From: JAICUY01 sp963716585
GTDB taxonomy: Bacteria; Chloroflexota; Limnocylindria; QHBO01
Length of the DNA: 64,000 nucleotides
Reading direction: 5' to 3'
Assembly: GCA_963716585.1 (NCBI GenBank)
Contig: CAVQTN010000002.1
Location: forward strand, 496,001-560,000
Shown here: in pieces, positions 44,887-52,475 of the stretch
How the letters are laid out: every line of letters begins with the position of its first letter
How positions within the stretch are numbered: position 1 is the stretch's first letter
The notes under the pieces: generated by a model
Told to the model about the DNA's origin: nothing
Databases searched by the model: none
The model's input: only the letters and a program-made list of their open reading frames with translations
Position numbers and translations under genes: made by a program

Positions 44887-45213
44887 ATGCCGTTGATGGT
44901 CACCTTCTTCAACGTGCGCAAAGGCCGCGACACGATGTTCAAGCAGGGCATGAAGCGCATCTTCCCGAGACAGGCGCGGAAGTACGCCGATGGCTACGGG
45001 ATCCACTTCGTCGGCTGGTTCAACGTCAGCGAGGGATCGAGCTGGAACAACGTCATCATCCTCGACCTGCCGAACTACGGGGTGCTCGACAAGCTGTATG
45101 CCGATGAGTCGACCAATCGGTTCGGGCATCGCGTCGCCGAGATGATCTTCGAGAAACAGCACACCATCTTCCTGCGGGAACGGATGGGTCCCGACCTCGT
45201 GTTCAAGAAGTGA
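44887..45213 (+). CDS. Hypothetical protein, possibly dimeric alpha/beta-barrel type
   Basis: A 108-residue soluble protein. VTFFNVRKGRDTMFKQGMKRIFP, then HFVGWFNVSEGSSWNNVIILDL suggest a ferredoxin-like alpha/beta fold of the kind seen in NIPSNAP or ABM domains, but I am not sure. It lies 24 bases after the membrane gene and 7 bases before the next, inside the pyr cluster. Function unknown. Confidence 0.6.
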   Translation: MPLMVTFFNVRKGRDTMFKQGMKRIFPRQARKYADGYGIHFVGWFNVSEGSSWNNVIILDLPNYGVLDKLYADESTNRFGHRVAEMIFEKQHTIFLRERMGPDLVFKK

Positions 45214-45220
45214 GCGACTG

Positions 45221-46072
45221 ATGAGCGAGCGAACCCGCCGGAAACCGTCGTCGTCGTCACCGCGCATCACCGCCCTGCGTGAGGTGGCCAACGAATCGCA
45301 GCTCGAGCGCCGCGACTTCCTCTACGAGGCGACCGAGCAGCTGCGGCGCTTCTTCGATGGCCAGCGCGACCGGCTGCGCGAGATCGGTCCCATCAAGCTC
45401 GTCGACAACGAGCAGGACTACCTGCTCTACCACCCGGCCGACGAGACGTGGACCACGCGGCTGACCTACCAGGATCCAGCCGACAGCGAGTGGTACGACG
45501 AGGAGCAGACCGTCGAGTCGTTCGCCGAGGTGGTCGAGCTCTACAACCCGGCCGACATCTACGCCTGGCTGCTCGAGGCGGCGCACGATCCGGTCAATCA
45601 CCTGGTGGCGGCCGATGAGCTGCAGGCGCAGGAGCAGCTGGTCGATCCGACGGACGAGGAGGACTGGCAGGCCGAGCTGCCGACCAACCAGCAGGAGACG
45701 CTCGCCGCGCAACGCCTGTGGCAGCTGGCCGATGCCTATCGGGCCCAGATCAGCGCCCAGCAGAAAGAGGTGCTCTGGGAGTTCGTCTCGAACGCGGAGG
45801 AGGTCCTGGCGCGCACCGGCGACCTCGTCCTGCTCGACGAGCCGGAGGACCAGCTGGTGCTGCGCGTCGACGGGCGCTTCGAGACGAGCCTGGACCTCTC
45901 CGACCTGGAGGGCCGTGCACAGACCGACGTCGCGGCACGCCGTCCCGGCCTGACCGTCACCGAGGCCAGGGTGATCGCCGAGTACTACGACCCGTCCGAC
46001 GTCCTGCAATGGGTGACCGACACGCTCTCGGAACGGTATCCGGCGGTGGACTTCAGCGCCGTGTATGAATAG
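45221..46072 (+). CDS. Acidic hypothetical protein with internal duplication
   Basis: A 283-residue acidic protein without a recognised family. Two halves resemble each other: IGPIKLVDNEQDYLLYHPAD, then EVVELYNPADIYAWLLEA in the first, and TGDLVLLDEPEDQLVLRVDG, then RVIAEYYDPSDVLQWVTDT in the second. It has no signal peptide or membrane segment. The stop overlaps pyrE by 8 bp, which places it in the pyr operon. Confidence 0.65.
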   Translation: MSERTRRKPSSSSPRITALREVANESQLERRDFLYEATEQLRRFFDGQRDRLREIGPIKLVDNEQDYLLYHPADETWTTRLTYQDPADSEWYDEEQTVESFAEVVELYNPADIYAWLLEAAHDPVNHLVAADELQAQEQLVDPTDEEDWQAELPTNQQETLAAQRLWQLADAYRAQISAQQKEVLWEFVSNAEEVLARTGDLVLLDEPEDQLVLRVDGRFETSLDLSDLEGRAQTDVAARRPGLTVTEARVIAEYYDPSDVLQWVTDTLSERYPAVDFSAVYE

Positions 46073-46706
46073 GCCGATTGATCTGCGCGACCTGTCCGCG
46101 CTGCGGGACGCCACGGTCGAGCAGCTCTTCGAGCGCTCGGTAGCGCTGCTGGAGGGACACTTCCTGCTGGCCAGCGGCCGCCACGCGGCCCGCTACCTGG
46201 AGAAGTTCTTCGTCCTCCAGTACCCGCAGCTCACCGTCGAGATCTGCCGCCGCTTCGCCGCTGCGCTCGCGCCGTACGACGCCACGCTGGTGGTCGGCCC
46301 GACGACCGGCGGAGTGCTGCTCGCATCCGAGACGGCGCGCCAGCTCGAGCCGGTGCTGGGTCACCCGGTCCGTGGCGTCTTCGCCGAACGCGTGGGGCAG
46401 CAGGACGGCGTGGCGCAGACCGGACGGCGGCTGCGTCGCGGCTGGAGCGTGGCGCCCGATGAGCGCGTGGTGGTGGTCGACGACATCCTGACCACCGGGC
46501 TGTCGCTGCTCGAGACAGTGGACGCCGTCCGGGTCGCTGGCGCCGAGCCACTCGCCGCGGCGGTGATCGTCGACCGCTCCAGCACCCCGCTCGAGGCGGG
46601 TATCCCGATCCACTCCCTGGGGCGCATCGAGATCGCCTCGTGGCCCGCCGACGCATGCCCGCTGTGTGCCGGGGGCTCCGTGCCGCGCAAGCCGGGAAGT
46701 GGCTGA
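46065..46706 (+). CDS. pyrE: Orotate phosphoribosyltransferase
   Basis: A 213-residue PyrE that joins orotate to PRPP to give OMP. The PRPP motif is RVVVVDDILTTGLSLLETVDAV. GHFLLASGRHAARYLEK and VVGPTTGGVLLA are the usual N-terminal segments. The C-terminal CPLC pair is common in the long-form family. It overlaps the acidic protein gene by 8 bp and ends the plus-strand pyr run; carAB, pyrD and pyrF are not in the window. Confidence 0.94.
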   Translation: MNRPIDLRDLSALRDATVEQLFERSVALLEGHFLLASGRHAARYLEKFFVLQYPQLTVEICRRFAAALAPYDATLVVGPTTGGVLLASETARQLEPVLGHPVRGVFAERVGQQDGVAQTGRRLRRGWSVAPDERVVVVDDILTTGLSLLETVDAVRVAGAEPLAAAVIVDRSSTPLEAGIPIHSLGRIEIASWPADACPLCAGGSVPRKPGSG

Positions 46707-46709
46707 CCG

Positions 46710-47636
46710 CTACTCGATCCCCGGCCCCGCCCCGATCCCATCGCCCGGCCGCGCGCGCGGCGGCTGATCGGAGGGCGTCGGCTCCTGCCAGGTCACCTGG
46801 GTGATCCGAGCCGGCGGCCACTCACCGTCGGGCGGCACGATGTCGCGCTCCGCCTCCAGGGGAATGCCGATCGGCGCCACGAAGTAGCGCCCCGCCAGGC
46901 GGCGCGCCTCGGCATCCAGGGCAAAGCCCGCCTTGGCGCGATGGAAGGTGACCGTCACGTCGGCCTCCACGACCGGGTCGGAGTGACCCCCACCGGTCAG
47001 CTCGATGCGGGTCGGCGTATCGACCGCCAGGATGCTGCACGGCCGTGCAGCGGCACGCGCGTGGGCGCGCACCGCGTTGAGCAGGTCGACGGCCGTCGAG
47101 ATCGGCTCGCGCAACGGCCCGGAGGCGCCGCTGCCCAACAGGGCGTCGACGAGCAGCGTGGCGCCGGACAGCCGCTCGCGCAGGCGCAGCAGCAGCTCGG
47201 GGGTGGGAGCCACGAACAGCTCCAGCGAGCCGGCCGAGGCCATGGCCTGCAGCACCATCCAGTTATGCGCCACGGCCGGACTGGAGCCGCGCGACGCATC
47301 GGCGACCAGGATGCACAGCACGCTGCGGCCCACCGACGCGAGCCGCCGCGCCACGACCATGCCGTCGCCGCCGTTGTTGCCCGGCCCGCACAGCACCACG
47401 GTGAGTGGCACCTCCGCGAGCGAGCCGCCCGGTCCGAGAATCGGCTCGGAGAGCCGCCCGATCTCCGCCAGTGCGATCTCGGTGACTGCCGTCCCGGCGC
47501 TCTCCATCAGGGCGTCCTGCGACAGGCCCAGGCGCTGGGCGGCGACATCGATGTCGCCCATCTCGGCCGCACCGATGAGGACCGGAACGCCTCGTGGTCG
47601 AGCCTGCTCGGGCGGCCGGCCGGCCGCATCGGTCAC
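46710..47636 (-). CDS. nnrE: NAD(P)H-hydrate epimerase (YjeF N-terminal domain)
   Basis: A 308-residue epimerase that repairs damaged NAD(P)HX. LIGAAEMGDIDVAAQ and QDALMESAGTAV open the YjeF_N fold, VVLCGPGNNGGDGMVVARRLA is its signature, and LLVDALLGSGASGPLREPIS is the substrate Asp region. The kinase (dehydratase) domain often fused behind it is absent. GTG 47636 overlaps the stop of the cytochrome gene by GTGA, so the longer open frame upstream is not used. Confidence 0.88.
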   Translation of the reverse strand: MTDAAGRPPEQARPRGVPVLIGAAEMGDIDVAAQRLGLSQDALMESAGTAVTEIALAEIGRLSEPILGPGGSLAEVPLTVVLCGPGNNGGDGMVVARRLASVGRSVLCILVADASRGSSPAVAHNWMVLQAMASAGSLELFVAPTPELLLRLRERLSGATLLVDALLGSGASGPLREPISTAVDLLNAVRAHARAAARPCSILAVDTPTRIELTGGGHSDPVVEADVTVTFHRAKAGFALDAEARRLAGRYFVAPIGIPLEAERDIVPPDGEWPPARITQVTWQEPTPSDQPPRARPGDGIGAGPGIE

Positions 47637-48103
47637 TTCAGGGTCTTGAGGTAGGCCACAACCGTGTCGATCTCGGCAGCGGTCAGGCTGCCCTCGCCGA
47701 ACTTGGGCATGCTCTTGCGATCGATGGAGGCCACCGCCGGATCGGTCCCGGCGACCCATAGCTGGATCCAGTCGTCGGGATGGTCGGTCGCCAGCTGCTT
47801 GAGATCGGGGGTCTTGGGCCCGTCGGCGATGCCAACAAGGTTCGGCCCGATGCCGCCCTCCCACTGCTGGCCGTGGCAGGCCTGGCAGCCGGCCTTCTTG
47901 ACCAGCGCAAGGGCGACCCCCGGATTGACCGTGCCGGAACCCGAGGGAGCCGCGCTCTCCCCGGGACGGGCGACGGCCGGGTTCGTGCCGCTCAGGTTGG
48001 TGGCCAGGTAGACGGCGCCGACCAGCAGCAGGAAGACGGTCAGTCCGGTTGCCCAGGCGGGAAGGCCGCGGGTGCGCGACGGGATGGGGGTGTGGACGGT
48101 CAT
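47633..48103 (-). CDS. Membrane-anchored monohaem cytochrome c
   Basis: A 156-residue protein with one N-terminal transmembrane anchor (about 17-38) and a single haem site CQACH, the expected Met ligand being in KSMPKFG near the C-terminus. It resembles the small cytochrome c subunits of terminal oxidases. It lies four bases after the CcoN-like gene and is coupled to nnrE. The Ccm operon at 60.9-64 kb would supply its haem attachment. Confidence 0.87.
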   Translation of the reverse strand: MTVHTPIPSRTRGLPAWATGLTVFLLLVGAVYLATNLSGTNPAVARPGESAAPSGSGTVNPGVALALVKKAGCQACHGQQWEGGIGPNLVGIADGPKTPDLKQLATDHPDDWIQLWVAGTDPAVASIDRKSMPKFGEGSLTAAEIDTVVAYLKTLK

Positions 48104-48107
48104 CGGT

Positions 48108-49604
48108 CTAGCTGCCCGCGCCCGCCGGCGACGCGGCCGCTGCCGGAGGAGACGGCGCGGCCACATGCTCCACCGGCTGGCCGGTGGTGAACATCAGGAA
48201 CAGGTCGCCCAGGAACGCCAGAGCGCCAAGGGCGGCCAGGCCCATGCCGCCCAGCGCGACGAGGCGGAACCAGACCAGCGTGCCCTGGATCGTGTCGGGC
48301 GACGCCTGCTGCGACAGGAGCGAGCCCTGCGCCAGGCCGCCGAGCATCAGCGCGGCGCCCGCGAGCGCCACCCCGCCGAAGAGCAGCCAGCGAGCCGCAT
48401 CGCTCAGCGGACCCGCCTTCCACGAGCGGCGCAGCAGGCGCGGGAAGGCATGCTCGGCCATCGCCAGGAAGGCGAACGTATAGGCTCCCAGGCCGGCGTA
48501 GATCAGCGCGCCGGTCGGCCACTCCGTGCCGGTGGTGCGCACGCCCACGCTGCGCAGGCCGCCGATCCCCTCCTGGATGCTGCTCATCAGCAGGAATGCG
48601 AGGCCGATCACCGCGAACGACAGGGCGCCTGCACCCAGCAGCAGGGTCCAGCGTCCGCGGATGGTCAGCAGCAGGTTGGCGACGACCAGGAACGCCGGCA
48701 GGATGAGCAGCATGGCGCCCACGCTGCCCAGGGTGGTGATCGCGTACGGCACGCTGGGATCGAGCAATGCGGCGAGGCCCGAGAGGGCCGCCAGCACCAG
48801 CCAGGTGACCCAGCCGAGCAGGGCCAGGCCGGCGCTGTAGAGCGGGTTGCCGGTCGCCCGAGGGATGACGAAATAGAGGGCTCCGACCGCTGTGCCGAGC
48901 AGCCAGTAGGCCGCCAGCGTGCGGACATAGAAGCCGTTGAGCAAGACCGGCCACGGGTCGGCCAGGTTGAGCAACGGCAGCAGCGCGTTGAGGACGTACA
49001 GGCCCAGGAAGGCGAGCAGCGCGATGCCGAAGTAGTGGACGCTGATGAAGGCTCGCGGACCGATCGACCGCGCGACGCTCCCCCAGAAGACGCCATTGAC
49101 CATGAGCAAGGCGAGCGCCGCCAGGGCGTCGATCGGCAGTGTGAACTCGCTCAGTGTGCCGGTGTCCGGCAGGATGCCAAGGAAGATGGTCGCCAGGCCC
49201 AGGATCACGGCCAGGTTCCAGAGTCCCAGCGCCACGTTGGCGCCGGCATTGCTGACCAGCGGCCGTCCGGTGACCCGTGGCGTGACGAACCAGATGGCAC
49301 CGATGGCCGCATTCGTCAGCCAGCCGTAGACCAGCGCGTTCTCAAAGCCGGACAGCATCCGGTCGGGCTTGAGCACGACCCAGATGTTCAGGTTCAGCGG
49401 CAGCGCGACGTGCATCTGCAGCGTCGCCTGCGGGACGATCAGCTGGAGCAGCCAGAGTGCGCCCAGGCCGGTGGCCGCCACGAGCCACAGCGCGGCGACG
49501 ACCAGCCACATGGTCGCGGCGCTATCCGGCGTGGACGGCACGAGCGGGGCGCGGGACTTCGGCGGCTCGTCATACGGACGGAGCTTCTTGAGGTTGGCGG
49601 ACAT
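48108..49604 (-). CDS. CcoN-like membrane protein lacking haem-copper ligands
   Basis: A 498-residue protein with about 12-13 transmembrane helices that follows the pattern of haem-copper oxidase subunit I of the cbb3 type. Recognisable pieces are ALVYGWLTNAAIGAIWFVTP and AYWLLGTAVGALYFVIPRATG. The positions where CcoN carries its haem and copper histidines (the HT before the first piece, the HN before the second and the HH pair after it) hold other residues here. The active site may therefore be missing. ATG 49602-49604 is the start; the extension upstream is not membrane-like. Confidence 0.7.
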   Translation of the reverse strand: MSANLKKLRPYDEPPKSRAPLVPSTPDSAATMWLVVAALWLVAATGLGALWLLQLIVPQATLQMHVALPLNLNIWVVLKPDRMLSGFENALVYGWLTNAAIGAIWFVTPRVTGRPLVSNAGANVALGLWNLAVILGLATIFLGILPDTGTLSEFTLPIDALAALALLMVNGVFWGSVARSIGPRAFISVHYFGIALLAFLGLYVLNALLPLLNLADPWPVLLNGFYVRTLAAYWLLGTAVGALYFVIPRATGNPLYSAGLALLGWVTWLVLAALSGLAALLDPSVPYAITTLGSVGAMLLILPAFLVVANLLLTIRGRWTLLLGAGALSFAVIGLAFLLMSSIQEGIGGLRSVGVRTTGTEWPTGALIYAGLGAYTFAFLAMAEHAFPRLLRRSWKAGPLSDAARWLLFGGVALAGAALMLGGLAQGSLLSQQASPDTIQGTLVWFRLVALGGMGLAALGALAFLGDLFLMFTTGQPVEHVAAPSPPAAAASPAGAGS

Positions 49605-49777
49605 CGGCGCGCGCAGACCCTCCTGCGTACGTACATTCACGAATCCGGGGTTGGGCCGCATTGTACCGGAGCGCGGCGTACGCAGGCCACATCGCGCCGC
49701 CTGCGCCGCGGGTGGAGGCGGTCGGAACAACCGGTTGGCGACTCCAGCACGGCACGCCCCGTGCATGACGGGCGCGT

Positions 49778-49873
49778 ATGTTTGCTCTGCTGCGCCGACT
49801 CATCTTCGGCTTTCTGGTGGTCCGTATCCTCCGTCGCCTAACCCGCCACTCGACAAGCGCGCGCCGCAGCTAG
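49778..49873 (+). CDS. Possible 31-residue membrane peptide
   Basis: The ORF encodes MFALLRRLIFGFLVVRILRR followed by a short polar tail, a single hydrophobic helix with basic flanks. Such shapes are common among true small membrane proteins but also arise by chance. No good ribosome binding site is visible. Confidence 0.25.
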   Translation: MFALLRRLIFGFLVVRILRRLTRHSTSARRS

Positions 49874-50141
49874 CGGCGATGGGCGTCAACGACCCGTCTA
49901 TAAGCGGCATGCCCTACGACGATGATCCTGCGGAGGCCCGCGCCGATATGGCGTAACCGTGTCTGGCGCAATCGTGTCTACGCTACTGGATAACGGCACA
50001 GCTCTGGTGGCAGAGTTGACCAAGAGCTTTGTTTCGAGCAGTTCCTACCGCCTGATCGCCAGCTTCGAGCCTACGTTGTCGAGAACGCCCTTCGCGAGAT
50101 CTTGGGCCAGGTGCCTGCTCATTGCCTGCTTTTGGGTAACG

Positions 50142-50170
50142 AAAAGCCCCTCCGGCACTCCGAGAGGGGC
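50142..50170 (-). terminator. Intrinsic terminator of tRNA-fMet
   Basis: On the minus strand GCCCCTC and GAGGGGC form a seven-pair stem with an 11-base loop, followed by TTTTC. It lies 21 bases after the end of the tRNA, in the direction of its transcription. Confidence 0.7.
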
Positions 50171-50190
50171 CCATTTCGTGCTCAACTATG

Positions 50191-50265
<75 letters not shown>

Positions 50266-50312
50266 TGCGCATGGTAGTCGTGGAGACGGTATCGGTCAAA
50301 CCCTTCCGAAGG

Positions 50313-50633
50313 TCAGCGGCGACTCTTGAAGATCGAGCGCAGCACCAGCAGCAGCACCACGGCCACGATCTGGCCACCCAGGATCACCCGATTCAGGTCG
50401 AGCGTCGGCTTCCAGGTCGCACTGCCGTCGCGGACCTCGAACAGGCCGATGGGATGCGCCATCACCCCGTAGCCGCCGCCGCCGTTGCCCGCATCGTCGC
50501 TCCCTCCGCCGCCGCCGCCACGCACGCTGGCCGTGGGAATGAACATGGTTCCGTCACGCTCGATAGGCTCGCCGAAGACGCGCTTGACGGTCATCGCCTC
50601 CTGAGCGCCCCTGATCATCTCGTCGGTTTTCAT
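50313..50633 (-). CDS. GerW-family (YtfJ-like) protein
   Basis: A 106-residue protein. TVKRVFGEPIERDGTMFIPTASVRGG, then a Gly-rich loop and GLFEVRDGSATWKP match the GerW family, named from Bacillus spore proteins but common in non-spore-formers. A C-terminal hydrophobic segment (about 84-101) may anchor it. ATG 50631-50633 has an ideal AGGAGGT site six to seven bases upstream, which rules out the longer frame. Confidence 0.85.
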   Translation of the reverse strand: MKTDEMIRGAQEAMTVKRVFGEPIERDGTMFIPTASVRGGGGGGSDDAGNGGGGYGVMAHPIGLFEVRDGSATWKPTLDLNRVILGGQIVAVVLLLVLRSIFKSRR

Positions 50634-50770
50634 GGACTGATACCTCCTCTGTCTGGATCCATGGTGCACCCCACCATCAAGTGGCGCGCCAACCGCCGGG
50701 GTCGTGTCGGGCGTCAACGCGCGGCTGCCCGACCCGTCAAGGCATCGGGCTATCCTGAACTCGCAACGAT

Positions 50771-50846
50771 GGGCCGTTAGCTCAGTGGTTAGAGCAGGGG
50801 ACTTTTAATCCTCGTGTCGTGGGTTCGAATCCCACACGGCCCTCCA
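50771..50846 (+). tRNA. tRNA-Lys (TTT)
   Basis: The acceptor arms are GGGCCGT and ACGGCCC, the D arm is GCTCAGTGGTTAGAGC, the anticodon loop is CTTTTAA with anticodon TTT, and the T loop is GTTCGAATC. CCA is encoded. A TATCCT box lies 15 bases upstream. Confidence 0.93.
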
Positions 50847-50919
50847 GCACGACAACGATGAGCCGCCGTTCAGCCGGTCGTCTAACCATCAGCAACCCCG
50901 ATGCGAAGGAGCGGTGACC

Positions 50920-51528
50920 ATGAAGCTGACCGCCTCGATGATGCTGACCGTGGACGGCGTGTACCAGGGTCCCGGAGGCCCAGACGAGGACCGGCGCGGC
51001 GGGTTCGAGCGCGGCGGATGGACGGCGGCGCACGCCGACCCGGAGATGTGGCCCTTCCTGACCTCGTGGTTCGAGCGCGCCGATGCGCTGCTCCTCGGAC
51101 GGAAGACCTGGGCGATCTGGGAGCCGTACTGGCCGAATCACGACAGCGGCGATCCAGTCTCCCACGGCATCAACGTCCTGCCCAAGTACGTGCCCTCGAC
51201 CACACTGAAGGATCCGACGTGGCAGAACACCCACGTGATCGACGGCGACGTCGAGGCGGCGATCCGCGAGCTCAAGGCGCAGCCCGGGCGCGAGCTCCAG
51301 GTCCACGGCAGCGGCGTTCTTCTCCGCTGGCTGCTCGACCGCGACCTCGTCGACGAGCTCAACCTGCGGATCTACCCGGTCGTGGTAGGCGATGGCCTTC
51401 GGCTCTTTCCGGAGCGCGGCCAGACGCACAGCCTGGAGTTGGTCGAGTCGCGCGCCATACCGTCCGGCGTGACGATCCAGACATATCGACTGGCCGGGCG
51501 GGCAACGTTCGCGACCGTCGAGGAGTAA
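50920..51528 (+). CDS. Dihydrofolate reductase-fold (RibD C-terminal type) protein
   Basis: A 202-residue protein of the DfrA/RibD-C family that binds NADPH. LTASMMLTVDGVYQGPGG opens the fold, DALLLGRKTWAIWEPYWP follows, and LQVHGSGVLLRWLLDRDLVDELNLRIYPVVVGDGLRLFPE is the usual C-terminal half. Most such stand-alone proteins have no known substrate. ATG 50920 with AAGGAG upstream is preferred over GTG 50914. Confidence 0.85.
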   Translation: MKLTASMMLTVDGVYQGPGGPDEDRRGGFERGGWTAAHADPEMWPFLTSWFERADALLLGRKTWAIWEPYWPNHDSGDPVSHGINVLPKYVPSTTLKDPTWQNTHVIDGDVEAAIRELKAQPGRELQVHGSGVLLRWLLDRDLVDELNLRIYPVVVGDGLRLFPERGQTHSLELVESRAIPSGVTIQTYRLAGRATFATVEE

Positions 51529-51639
51529 CGCCGCGTGCAAATTCGAACGGTTGGACGGTCGCTCAGCCAGGCGCGACCTGGTCGTCCTGCGTCTCCATGA
51601 GGCTTAGCATGAGGCTTCCACACGCACAGGGGCAGCACC

Positions 51640-51930
51640 ATGGCAGACGCCGACACGCGCACCGAGGAGTTCTCCCTCAACGGTGAGCAGCTGATCGAGA
51701 AGTTCAAGGAGCTGGTGCACGAGGGCAACGTGCGGCGGCTGACGATCAAGAACGAGGACGGCAGGACGCTCCTCGAGGTGCCGCTGACGCTGGGCGTGGT
51801 GGGCGCCGCGCTCCTGCCGGTCATCGCGGCGATTGGTGCCGTGGCGGCGTTGGCCACGAAGTGCACGCTCGTGGTGGAGCGGACCGATGAACGGCCCTCC
51901 GAGCCGGTGGCCGACAACACCCAAAGCTGA
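51640..51930 (+). CDS. DUF4342 domain protein
   Basis: A 96-residue protein. FSLNGEQLIEKFKELVHEGNVRRLTIKNEDGRTLLEVPLTLGV is close to the DUF4342 pattern, and a hydrophobic segment (about 50-72) follows. Function is unknown. It stands alone on the plus strand. Confidence 0.75.
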   Translation: MADADTRTEEFSLNGEQLIEKFKELVHEGNVRRLTIKNEDGRTLLEVPLTLGVVGAALLPVIAAIGAVAALATKCTLVVERTDERPSEPVADNTQS

Positions 51931-52064
51931 CGGTCGAACGCCGACGTACGAAGCACCACTTCGCAGGCTTTCGACCGGGGCGCACGGAGCGACGGTTACA
52001 TCTAGGCACGTCCGCCGTTGACCCCTATGATCACCGATCAATAGGCCCTTCAGGAGGCGCCGTG

Positions 52065-52412
52065 ATGATTGGGGATGACGACCTCGTCGCGCGTTACAAG
52101 GAGCGTGGCGTTCCAACGGACTGGGAGGAGATGACGCCGGAGGTGATGGCGCCGGCGTTTCGACTCTGGTTCCGGGCCCTTCCCAGCCCGAGCAGTGGCT
52201 ACACGGGCGCCGATGACGCCGAGCGCCTCATCCACAATCCGCTCGCGGCCCTGCGCGATGCGCGGATCATCGAATGGGACGCAACGCCCCATATCTCGAC
52301 GATGGTCGTCAACCATGAGAAGACGCTCGAGCGATTCATCTGCTACGCCATGGTCGTGGCATCCACCAATCCGAGCACTGTCGGCATCACACTCGTCAAG
52401 GAAGAGGAGTAA
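52065..52412 (+). CDS. Hypothetical protein
   Basis: A 115-residue soluble protein without a family I can name. It has no signal peptide, membrane segment or cysteine cluster. ATG 52065 lies seven bases after AGGAGG, which is strong support for it as a real gene; GTG 52062 is also in frame. Confidence 0.6.
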   Translation: MIGDDDLVARYKERGVPTDWEEMTPEVMAPAFRLWFRALPSPSSGYTGADDAERLIHNPLAALRDARIIEWDATPHISTMVVNHEKTLERFICYAMVVASTNPSTVGITLVKEEE

Positions 52413-52475
52413 GCCGAGCGCGGCGCGTGCCGCGACGCCGAGCTTCACGGCACTCTGTGCATCGCGTCTCAGCCC

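Larger units (their letters stand above)
49605..50190. other. Intergenic region before tRNA-fMet
   Basis: This stretch of 586 bp holds a possible 31-codon membrane peptide (49778-49873) and, at its right end, the tRNA terminator. The part at 49880-50130 is less GC-rich than its surroundings. I see no gene with family support. Confidence 0.5.

Noticed and set aside
48072..49841. 589-codon plus-strand frame opposite the CcoN-like gene
   Set aside because: It is rich in Gln, Arg and His from antisense of a hydrophobic protein and has no family likeness.
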